From an uncultured Nitrosomonadales bacterium (GTDB taxonomy: Bacteria; Pseudomonadota; Gammaproteobacteria; Burkholderiales; Gallionellaceae): a stretch of DNA of 42,581 nt. Shown one piece after another: positions 34,159 through 40,991 of the stretch. Where the stretch lies: assembly GCA_903858965.1 (NCBI GenBank), contig CAIOKY010000105.1, forward strand, positions 1 through 42,581, written 5' to 3'. Positions within the stretch are counted from its first letter, which is position 1. Every line of letters starts with the position of its first letter. The position numbers were made by a program, and so were the translations under genes. Under the pieces are notes generated by a model. The model was not told the origin of the DNA. It saw only the letters and a program-made list of their open reading frames with translations, and ran no database searches.

Positions 34159-35013
34159 ATGTCGATCAGCACTTTATTGGAAAATTACTCGGAGTTTCGC
34201 CATTTTCATCCGGTGGATGATGTGCCGCACAACCCCTACAAATGGGCGATGAGTATCGATCTGGACGCATGCAGCGGTTGCAATGCGTGCAGCGTCGCTT
34301 GTTATGCGGAAAACAATCTGCCTGTGGTTGGCAGGGAAAAATATCTGCACGGCCAGGCGATGCACTGGATGCGCATCGAGCGCTACTGGGATGAAGACGG
34401 CCGCGAGTTCCCGGATCAGGGCGCGCAGTTCCTGCCGATGATGTGCCAGCAATGCGAAGCCGCTCCATGCGAAACGGTCTGCCCGGTTGGCGCGACCAAC
34501 CATACGCCGGACGGCATCAATTCGCAGATATATAACCGCTGCATCGGTTCGCGTTATTGCTCGGCCAACTGCCCGTACAAAGTACGTTACTTCAACTGGT
34601 ATGACTACCCAACCACCGATAATGTCTGGCCTGCCGAGATGAATCAGCAGCTGAATCCGGATGTGACGGTGCGCGGCAAGGGCGTGATGGAAAAATGCAC
34701 ATTCTGTATCCAGCGTGTCACGGTGGCCAAAAATAACGCCAAGAGTGAAGGGCGACTGGTGCATGATGGCGAGGTGCAGACAGCCTGCCAGCAAGCATGT
34801 CCGACCAGTGCCATATCTTTCGGCAATCTGGTTGACCCGGAATCCAGGGTGCACAAGCAATGGCAAGTCCAGAAAGTCGAGCTGGATAAAGATGCGCAAA
34901 CCAAGGATAAGGAAGAGGGCGGCAGCGATCTGCGCGGCTATCGTATCCTGGAAGAACTGCGTCCTTATCCATCGGTCATGTATCTGGAACGTGTGCGCGA
35001 AACCGCCATTTGA
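34159..35013 (+). CDS. actB2: ACIII subunit ActB2, four-cluster ferredoxin-like
   Basis: Iron-sulfur subunit of 284 residues (PsrB/NrfC-like). Four ligand sets are visible: C38/C41/C44/C48; C96/C99/C104/C108; C128/S131/C134/C138; C180/C183/C210/C214. In the third set a Ser replaces the second Cys, as expected for the one [3Fe-4S] cluster of ACIII, leaving three [4Fe-4S] sites. It has no signal peptide of its own, so it should be carried out with the Tat-targeted ActB1 (hitchhiking). Usually this is the C-terminal domain of one fused ActB. Confidence 0.9.
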   Translation: MSISTLLENYSEFRHFHPVDDVPHNPYKWAMSIDLDACSGCNACSVACYAENNLPVVGREKYLHGQAMHWMRIERYWDEDGREFPDQGAQFLPMMCQQCEAAPCETVCPVGATNHTPDGINSQIYNRCIGSRYCSANCPYKVRYFNWYDYPTTDNVWPAEMNQQLNPDVTVRGKGVMEKCTFCIQRVTVAKNNAKSEGRLVHDGEVQTACQQACPTSAISFGNLVDPESRVHKQWQVQKVELDKDAQTKDKEEGGSDLRGYRILEELRPYPSVMYLERVRETAI

Positions 35014-35052
35014 GCCAGCAAAAATCACTGCAATTTCTTTAGGAAATAAACA

Positions 35053-36435
35053 ATGAAAGATATCCGCGAAGACATCGCTTGGGCGCAGATCAATAAAGAC
35101 GTGCTCAAGAGCTTAGAAAATCCCCGAAGAATGTATTGGGTAATATTATTCATCGCGATCGCCATGGTCGGTGTTGCCGTGGGTTGCGAGGTTTATCAAT
35201 ACACCACAGGTCTGGGTGTGGCAAATTTCAGTAATCCGCATGTGTGGGGTTTGTATATCGCCACGTTCATCTTCTGGATCGGCATGAGCCATTCCGGTAC
35301 CCTGCTGTCGGCGATCTTGCATTTGATGCATGCCGACTGGCGCAAGCCGATCTACCGGTTTGCCGAAGCGATGACAACCTTTTCGCTGATGACCGCCGGC
35401 CTGTTTGTGGCGGTGCACTTGGGTCGCGTGTGGCAGATTTATTATGCCTTGCCGTATCCGAACATGCGTCAGGTGTGGCCGAACTTCCAGTCGCCGCTGC
35501 TTTGGGATGCGATGGCGATCTTCACTTATCTGAGTTCGTCCATCCTGTTCCTGTACGTTGGGATGATTCCCGATCTGGCGATCTGCCGCGATAACATGAA
35601 TCCTGGCTGGCGCAAAAAACTCTACACCGCATTGGCACTGGGCTGGGAAGGGACGGACCGCCAATGGCGTAATTTCCGTGTCACCTACCTGACGATCGCG
35701 TGCTTCCTGATCCCACTAGCGGTATCGGTGCACTCCATCGTGGCGTCGGACTTCGCGATGTCGCAACAGCCCGGCTGGCACATTACTTCGTTCCCGCCGT
35801 ACTTCGTGGCCGGCGCGCTGTATTCCGGTTGTGCCGCGATCATCACGCTGTTCATCATCCTGCGTTATGTGTTCAAGTTCGAGGAATATATGACGATGGG
35901 GATTCTGAAGAAAATCGTGCGCCTGACTTTTGCGATTGCGATGGTGTGGACTTACCTGAACCTGATCGAGTACGCAGCAGTCTGGTACGGCCATGATCAG
36001 GCAGCCAAAGATGTACTGATCCAGAAAGCCACAGGCCCTTATGCGCCGTTCTGGTGGGCGATGAATTTCTGCGGCTCTATCGTGCCGCTGATCATGCTGT
36101 TCAAGCGTTTCCAAACGCATATTCCGATGATGATGGCAGTGTCCATATTGCTGAATCTGGGCATGTGGCTGGAACGCTGGATGATTGTTGCGCCGACTTT
36201 TTCGCACGGTTACTACCCGTGGACTTGGGATCATGACCAGTGGCCGAGTCTGGTGCAATGGGGCATCGTGTTCGGCAGTTTCGGCTGGTTTGGCTTGCTG
36301 TTCATGGTGTTCTGCAAGGTATTCCCGTCGGTCTCCATGTATGAGGTTAAGGAAATGGTTTATCACCGCAGTCAGGCAACTAAAAAGCTGGAAGCCACCG
36401 GAAAAATGGCAGCAGCCGGGAAGGGAGCACACTAA
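35053..36435 (+). CDS. actC: ACIII subunit ActC, NrfD-like quinol-oxidising membrane protein
   Basis: Polytopic protein of 460 residues with about ten helices in two four-helix bundles plus extra helices, of the NrfD/PsrC family. It has conserved phrases FWIGMSHSGTLLSAILHLM (His of the quinol site), EAMTTFSLMTAGLFVAVHLGR, and HSIVASDFAMSQQPGWHITSFPPYF. In ACIII, ActC binds menaquinol/ubiquinol near the periplasmic side. A Lys/Ala/Gly-rich tail ends the protein. actD starts directly at its stop. Confidence 0.93.
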   Translation: MKDIREDIAWAQINKDVLKSLENPRRMYWVILFIAIAMVGVAVGCEVYQYTTGLGVANFSNPHVWGLYIATFIFWIGMSHSGTLLSAILHLMHADWRKPIYRFAEAMTTFSLMTAGLFVAVHLGRVWQIYYALPYPNMRQVWPNFQSPLLWDAMAIFTYLSSSILFLYVGMIPDLAICRDNMNPGWRKKLYTALALGWEGTDRQWRNFRVTYLTIACFLIPLAVSVHSIVASDFAMSQQPGWHITSFPPYFVAGALYSGCAAIITLFIILRYVFKFEEYMTMGILKKIVRLTFAIAMVWTYLNLIEYAAVWYGHDQAAKDVLIQKATGPYAPFWWAMNFCGSIVPLIMLFKRFQTHIPMMMAVSILLNLGMWLERWMIVAPTFSHGYYPWTWDHDQWPSLVQWGIVFGSFGWFGLLFMVFCKVFPSVSMYEVKEMVYHRSQATKKLEATGKMAAAGKGAH

Positions 36436-36966
36436 ATGAGCAAACGTCATTTACTCGCGTTATTCACCAATTTTGACGAGGCCGAGGCGGTGGTCAAAGA
36501 GTTGCGCGGTGTCAGCCTCAAAGGCTTTGATGCAAACAAAGACATGGTTATCAAATCACCGATTGAGCATCCGGAATGCGAGAGTCTTTTGGGTGAAAAG
36601 CCTGTTCGTGTCCAGTGGTTCACTTTGGGTGGAGCATTAACAGGAGGTTTGTTGGCCTTCTCTTTGATTTCGGCTTCACAAGGCAATTTTTTCGCACAGA
36701 TGAAGGGTGGAAAACCCATCGTGCCATTCCCGCCCAATTTTGTGTTGACCTACGAGATGTTCATTCTGGGCGGCGTGTATATTTCCGTGCTGGGCTTCCT
36801 GATATGCGCGGGTTTGCCGGCTAGGCGTTCGCCGTTATACAGCGCAAAGGTGTCCGAAGATCAAATCGGTATCCTGGTGCAGTCTGATGAAGCTGCGAGC
36901 GGTTCCTTGAAGGCAATTTTCACGAAACACAAAGCATTGGAAATTCAGGAAGAGGCGGGGAAATGA
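36436..36966 (+). CDS. actD: ACIII subunit ActD (DUF3341)
   Basis: Membrane subunit of 176 residues of the DUF3341 family. A cytoplasmic N-terminal ferredoxin-like domain (KRHLLALFTNFDEAEAVVKEL) is followed by two helices (about 62-82 and 103-128). No cofactor motif. In ACIII it packs against ActC and has a structural role. It abuts actC and overlaps actE by 4 bases. Confidence 0.92.
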   Translation: MSKRHLLALFTNFDEAEAVVKELRGVSLKGFDANKDMVIKSPIEHPECESLLGEKPVRVQWFTLGGALTGGLLAFSLISASQGNFFAQMKGGKPIVPFPPNFVLTYEMFILGGVYISVLGFLICAGLPARRSPLYSAKVSEDQIGILVQSDEAASGSLKAIFTKHKALEIQEEAGK

Positions 36967-37592
36967 GAAAGTTATCCTTAGCAATGATAAAACAACTAGC
37001 CATTCGACTAGGCTATCAAATGACAATAGCCAAGTCGCTGGTTATTGCGTTGTTGCTTGCACCCACGTTTGCGCATGCGTGGCCATGGTCCATGGACATG
37101 GCCAATCAAATCAGCATCAAACCGCAGGAAAGCGTTGACCCGGCCAATCCCGGCATGAATTCTTTCCCCAAGCGCTCGGTGCCCGTTGCCGGCACTGCGA
37201 CTTCTTCCATAGAGGTCAAGGATAAAGACGCCGCATTCAAACTGGTCAATCCTATTCCCGCTGACAAAAAGTCGGTCGAAATGGGTGGTCGTTTGTTTGC
37301 AATTTATTGTGTCCCGTGTCACGGCAAGTCGGGTACCGGAGATGGGTACGTCGGCAAAAAATTGCTCATGACGCCGTTCAATCTGACGTCGAGCAACGAT
37401 ATGCATCCCTGGGATTCCAAAGATTACCCGGATGGATACATCTTTGGCATGATGACTTTTGGCGGTGTGGTCATGCCGATTTATGCCATTGATCTGAGCC
37501 CCACCGAACGTTGGCATGTCGTAAATTATGTTCGTACTGTGCTGCAAAAGAAAGCGCCCGTTGCTGCTACGGCTGCGCAGAAGACAAAATAG
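36963..37592 (+). CDS. actE: ACIII subunit ActE, monoheme cytochrome c
   Basis: Periplasmic monoheme cytochrome of 209 residues, with heme motif C116-V-P-C119-H120 and a possible Met ligand in FGGVVMPIYA. The N-terminus has a long basic leader and a hydrophobic stretch (about 22-38) ending in FAHA, a clear signal-peptidase I site. No lipobox Cys is present, whereas ActE of some other ACIIIs is a lipoprotein. A start at 37020 (MTIAKSL) would give a shorter leader, but it has no ribosome site, while the ATGA overlap with actD supports 36963. Confidence 0.9.
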   Translation: MRKLSLAMIKQLAIRLGYQMTIAKSLVIALLLAPTFAHAWPWSMDMANQISIKPQESVDPANPGMNSFPKRSVPVAGTATSSIEVKDKDAAFKLVNPIPADKKSVEMGGRLFAIYCVPCHGKSGTGDGYVGKKLLMTPFNLTSSNDMHPWDSKDYPDGYIFGMMTFGGVVMPIYAIDLSPTERWHVVNYVRTVLQKKAPVAATAAQKTK

Positions 37593-37604
37593 GAGACGGT
37601 CAAA

Positions 37605-38624
37605 ATGTTTTCATATAGCAATTGGTCTGTTTTGACTGTGAATTTTCTGGTGGTGCTGTATCTGGCGCTGGGCGGTGTGACGCTCTCCGCAGTGCTGTAT
37701 CTGGTTGGCGCACGCTGGAGATATGAGGTTCGCCAAGTCGCAAGCTCTTTGTTTGCGCTGTTCCCATTGGCATTTGTGTTATTGATCGTGTTGCTGGTTA
37801 ACGGCGAGTCGACTTTCCCGTGGCTGAAAGAAACCGGCGAACACGCGCACCATCACATGCCGGCCTGGCACAATTACACCTTCCTGGTTGCGCGCGAAAT
37901 CCTCGGCATGCTGGTGGTGATGGCGATACACTGGGTGTTCATCCAGCGTCAAGCCGTGAGCGAACGCAGTGCGGAAGATGCGGCACGATTCCATGTTATT
38001 GCCTGCGCGGTTCCTTATGCTTACGTGCTGTACGGCACGATGGTGGCTTGGGATTTTGAAATGACCATGCTTCCTTCTTGGGAGAGCGCGATTTACGGGA
38101 TGCAGCATTTCGTCAGCAATTTCGGCATGTTCCTGTCGTTCCTGGTGATCTGGATCTTTGCCCTGAACAGTTGCAAGAAGCTGGTGCGTCCGGTTGAAAC
38201 CTATGTTTACAACTATCTCGCACAAATGCTGTTTGCCTTTACCTTGTTGTGGGTCTATACCTTCTTTGCGCAATACCTGACGATCTGGTACGGCAATCTG
38301 CCGCCAGAACGGGATCGCATGGTGGGCATGCAAGACGGTGATTACACCTTTATCTTCTGGGGCATGTTTGTGCTGAAATTGGTGATTCCGTTCAGTACGC
38401 TTGCGTTCCCATTCACCCGGCATAATCCCAAGGCGACGGCGGCGGTGGCGACCTGTATCATCATCGGTACGTTGTTTGAGCGCTATGTCTGGATTGCCGG
38501 AGTTAATGGCGGCGTGGGTACATATCCGATATTGGCTGCAATAGTGGTCAGCGGAGTAGTTGCGGTAATTGGTTTTTTCCTGGTGCGTATGCGCATGCAA
38601 AGCACCCAGTTGATCAAAGGGTAA
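37605..38624 (+). CDS. actF: ACIII subunit ActF, polytopic membrane protein
   Basis: Membrane subunit of 339 residues with about nine or ten helices, distantly related to ActC. It contains a His-rich loop EHAHHHMPAWHNYTFLVAREIL (periplasmic loop, about 73-94) and later LLWVYTFFAQYLTIWYGNLPPE. It has no heme motif. In ACIII, ActF pairs with ActC and may contain a proton pathway. Preceded by an AGGAGACGG site. It is the last act gene; no actG-like gene follows. sspA starts within a few bases. Confidence 0.9.
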   Translation: MFSYSNWSVLTVNFLVVLYLALGGVTLSAVLYLVGARWRYEVRQVASSLFALFPLAFVLLIVLLVNGESTFPWLKETGEHAHHHMPAWHNYTFLVAREILGMLVVMAIHWVFIQRQAVSERSAEDAARFHVIACAVPYAYVLYGTMVAWDFEMTMLPSWESAIYGMQHFVSNFGMFLSFLVIWIFALNSCKKLVRPVETYVYNYLAQMLFAFTLLWVYTFFAQYLTIWYGNLPPERDRMVGMQDGDYTFIFWGMFVLKLVIPFSTLAFPFTRHNPKATAAVATCIIIGTLFERYVWIAGVNGGVGTYPILAAIVVSGVVAVIGFFLVRMRMQSTQLIKG

Positions 38625-38630
38625 ATGGTA

Positions 38631-39230
38631 ATGATGAGATTGTATTCCGGGACTTCAGATCCCTATAGTCATCGCTGCCGAATCGTGCTGTTCGAAAAGG
38701 GCATGGATTTTGAGGTGATAGACGTGGATTTGATGAACAAATCTGAAGATGTAGCCGCAATCAATCCCTATGGCAAAGTGCCGGTGCTGGTGGAGCGCGA
38801 TCTGGTGTTGTATGAAGCGAACATCATCAACGAATATATTGATGAGCGTTTCCCCCATCCGCAACTGATGCCGCCCGATCCTGTTATGCGTGGCCGCGCG
38901 CGCTTGTTTCTGCATCGCTTCGAACAGGAGATATACAGCCAGATTGGCGTGATCGAGCATGGTGTACCAAAGGCGGCCGACAAGGCGCGCGCGATCATTC
39001 GCGACAATCTGACTCAGCTTGCGCAGATATTGGCCAACCAGAAGTTCTTGTTGGGTGATGAATTCTCCATGCTGGATGTGGCGATTGCGCCGTTGCTATG
39101 GCGGCTAGACCATTATGGTATCCAGATGGGCAAAGATGCCGTGCCGCTGATGAAATACGCCGAACGGCTGTTTTCCCGTCAGGGGTTTATCGATTCACTG
39201 ACGGCATCGGAAAGAGCGATGCGCAAGTGA
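38631..39230 (+). CDS. sspA: Stringent starvation protein A
   Basis: Glutathione-S-transferase-fold protein of 199 residues that binds RNA polymerase in stationary phase and acid stress. It begins MMRLYSGTSDPYSHRCRIVLFEKGMDFE. The segment YGKVPVLVERDLVLYEANIINEYIDERFPHPQLMP is SspA-like. The Cys of GST enzymes is absent at the active position (SDPYSH), as usual for SspA. Other in-frame ATGs (38625, 38634) are possible. It is co-transcribed with actF. In many Betaproteobacteria sspA follows petC. Confidence 0.93.
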   Translation: MMRLYSGTSDPYSHRCRIVLFEKGMDFEVIDVDLMNKSEDVAAINPYGKVPVLVERDLVLYEANIINEYIDERFPHPQLMPPDPVMRGRARLFLHRFEQEIYSQIGVIEHGVPKAADKARAIIRDNLTQLAQILANQKFLLGDEFSMLDVAIAPLLWRLDHYGIQMGKDAVPLMKYAERLFSRQGFIDSLTASERAMRK

Positions 39231-39308
39231 TGCCAGTCGTGCTTCATCGGTGATGTTGCTGAAGTTTCCTTGCCTGCCTGCGATTTTGTTTAACCGACCG
39301 GGGGTGGA

Positions 39309-39707
39309 ATGAGCGATTTATCCACGCGTCCGTACTTGATCCGTGCGATTTACGAATGGTGTGTGGATAGCGGATTGACTCCCTATCTGGCCGTTCGTGT
39401 CGATGAGCATACCGAGGTGCCGCGCGCCCACGTGAAGGACGGCGAGATCGTGCTGAACCTGAGTGCCGATGCAGTGCGCAATCTGCTGATGGGCAACGAG
39501 ATGATCACCTGCACCGGACGATTTGGCGGCGTTCCATTCGATCTGATGGTACCTGTTATAGCGGTTATCGGTATATTTGCCAAGGAGACCGGACAAGGAT
39601 TGGTGTTTCAAGGGGATGGCCCTCAACCTCCCCCCCTTGCTACGCATGGCGGCATTGATGAATCAAAGCCTAAACCCCACAAACCGCAATTGAAAATCGT
39701 CAAATAA
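39309..39707 (+). CDS. sspB: ClpXP protease specificity-enhancing factor SspB
   Basis: Adaptor (132 residues) that delivers ssrA-tagged and other proteins to ClpXP. It has the conserved start TRPYLIRAIYEWCVDSG, YLAVRVDEHTEVPRAHVKDG and an F-G-G-V-P-F strand. The flexible C-terminus PKPHKPQLKIVK ends with the ClpX-tethering motif (LKIVK). It follows sspA by 78 bases and ends just before a terminator. Confidence 0.95.
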   Translation: MSDLSTRPYLIRAIYEWCVDSGLTPYLAVRVDEHTEVPRAHVKDGEIVLNLSADAVRNLLMGNEMITCTGRFGGVPFDLMVPVIAVIGIFAKETGQGLVFQGDGPQPPPLATHGGIDESKPKPHKPQLKIVK

Positions 39708-39734
39708 AAAAGCCGCAGACCCTGCGGCTTTTTT
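39706..39734. terminator. Bidirectional terminator between sspB and rpoH
   Basis: AAAAAAGCCGCAG, loop ACC, CTGCGGCTTTTTT: an 8-bp GC-rich stem flanked by A6 and T6, which works for the plus-strand act-ssp operon and for minus-strand rpoH. Confidence 0.9.
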
Positions 39735-39772
39735 CATCTGATAATAAGAAAATATCAAATACCCGGAACCGG

Positions 39773-40636
39773 CTAAGCAGAGGGAAGTGCAAGGGTTGCA
39801 TGCATCTTGCTCATCGCCTTCTGCTCGATCTGGCGGATACGTTCAGCGGACACATTGAATTCGGCGGCCAAGTCATGCAGCGTCGCCGCTGTACCTTCGT
39901 CGCACAACCAGCGTGCCTCAACAATGCGGCGGCTACGCTCATCCAGTTCCGCCAGAGCACTTGCCAAACCGGAAGTTTGCAGATGTTCGCGCTCTGTTGT
40001 TTCCAGAATATGTGAGGGTTCATGCTCTTCGTTGTCTGCCAGATACTGTATCGGCGCATAGCTCTCATCGTCATCAATACCGCCGGGTTCCAGCGCGATC
40101 TCATGTCCGGCGAAGCGCGCTTCCATATCTATCACATCGTGTTCGCTGACGTTGAGCTGCTGTGCGATCTCGCTGATTTGCTGGGGTTTGAGCGGTTCCA
40201 AACCTTTCTTCATGCTGCGCAAATTGAAGAACAGCTTGCGTTGCGATTTGGTGGTGGCAATCTTCACCAGCCGCCAGTTGCGCACCACGAATTCGTGAAT
40301 CTCGGCACGTATCCAATGCAATGCGAAGGAAACCAAGCGTACACCCCGATCCGGGTCGTAGCGTTTCACGGCCTTCATTAATCCGATGTTACCTTCCTGA
40401 ATCAGGTCGGCTTGCGGCAAGCCGTAACCAGCATAACCTCGAGCCACGCTGACTACTACCCTCAAGTGAGAAAGTACTAACTCACGCGCAGCCTCCAAGT
40501 CGTTTTCGGTTTTGAAGCGTATCGCCAAACTAACCTCTTCCTCCTGAGACAGGATAGGGAAGCGATTGACCGTCTGGATATAGCCATCCAAGCTACCAAC
40601 GGCAGACGGTATGGGTAAACTCATTGTGGTATTCAT
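39773..40636 (-). CDS. rpoH: RNA polymerase sigma-32 (heat-shock) factor
   Basis: Heat-shock sigma factor of 287 residues. Region 2 (DLIQEGNIGLMKAVKRYDP and FALHWIRAEIHEFV) is followed by the RpoH box QRKLFFNLR (about 133-141), which separates it from RpoD/RpoS, and region 4 with the HTH (AAEFNVSAERIRQIEQKAM). The start MNTTMSLP is fixed by an AAGGAGAG site 8 bases upstream. Promoter and CIRCE element lie just upstream. Confidence 0.97.
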   Translation of the reverse strand: MNTTMSLPIPSAVGSLDGYIQTVNRFPILSQEEEVSLAIRFKTENDLEAARELVLSHLRVVVSVARGYAGYGLPQADLIQEGNIGLMKAVKRYDPDRGVRLVSFALHWIRAEIHEFVVRNWRLVKIATTKSQRKLFFNLRSMKKGLEPLKPQQISEIAQQLNVSEHDVIDMEARFAGHEIALEPGGIDDDESYAPIQYLADNEEHEPSHILETTEREHLQTSGLASALAELDERSRRIVEARWLCDEGTAATLHDLAAEFNVSAERIRQIEQKAMSKMHATLALPSA

Positions 40637-40657
40637 GGTGTTCTCTCCTTGCTGTTA

Positions 40658-40687
40658 ATTCTAGCACTCGTAGCATAAGAGTGCCAA
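40658..40687 (-). promoter_or_regulatory. CIRCE operator overlapping the rpoH promoter
   Basis: CTAGCACTC (40661-40669), nine bases, GAGTGCCAA (40679-40687): the HrcA operator TTAGCACTC-N9-GAGTGCTAA with one mismatch per arm. On the minus strand TTGGCA (40687-40682) and TAGAAT (40663-40658), 18 bases apart, make a sigma-70 promoter that lies on top of the operator, so HrcA should block it directly. rpoH under HrcA is known in Betaproteobacteria. Confidence 0.85.
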
Positions 40688-40859
40688 GTTGCAAAATGGT
40701 TCGGCAAAATTTTTAGGGAGCCGGCATAGAAAACCGGCATTACAAAATGTGGGGTATATTAAAAATATCGTGGGAATGATGACGTGCCTCAGCCAGAAAT
40801 ATTTTACCTAACCTTCACCTGACATAATAATAAAGGAATTCTGGATGGCACTTTCATCG

Positions 40860-40888
40860 TTGACACAAGGCTCGACAAAGCATGATAT
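40860..40888 (+). promoter_or_regulatory. Candidate promoter of the Cyc2-like gene
   Basis: Consensus -35 TTGACA (40860-40865), 17-base spacer, weak -10 TGATAT (40883-40888). An alternative -10, TATAAC near 40897, fits a weaker -35, TCGACA. Either would give a leader of about 85-95 bases that includes the palindrome at 40925. Confidence 0.4.
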
Positions 40889-40924
40889 TGTGCGCTTATA
40901 ACGAGGTGGTTAGGCTGTCTATAT

Positions 40925-40939
40925 CAATCAGGCTGATTG
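40925..40939. promoter_or_regulatory. Operator-like palindrome upstream of the Cyc2-like gene
   Basis: CAATCAG-G-CTGATTG is a perfect 7+1+7 palindrome, placed between the candidate promoter and the start codon (52 bases before the ATG). That is a typical place for a repressor. It is not an FNR or Fur box. The regulator is unknown. Confidence 0.5.
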
Positions 40940-40991
40940 GCCGAATCGCGGAATCCCATCGTTGTAATCATCAAATCTTTGAGGAAAAGGC

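Larger units (their letters stand above)
40688..40991. other. Intergenic region upstream of the Cyc2-like gene
   Basis: About 300 bases without a supported gene. It contains a small inverted repeat GCCGG/CCGGC (about 40721-40738), a candidate promoter (40860-40888) and a 15-base palindrome (40925-40939), both listed separately. A TGGCAC near 40845 is not followed by a -12 box. Confidence 0.5.

Noticed and set aside
34174-35028. 284-residue frame antisense to actB2
   Set aside because: Nearly the same span as actB2; the plus strand has fifteen ordered Cys ligands, so the antisense frame is a by-product.
40845-40861. TGGCAC upstream of the Cyc2-like gene as a sigma-54 promoter
   Set aside because: The -12 position reads CGTT without the required GC, so only half of the element is present.
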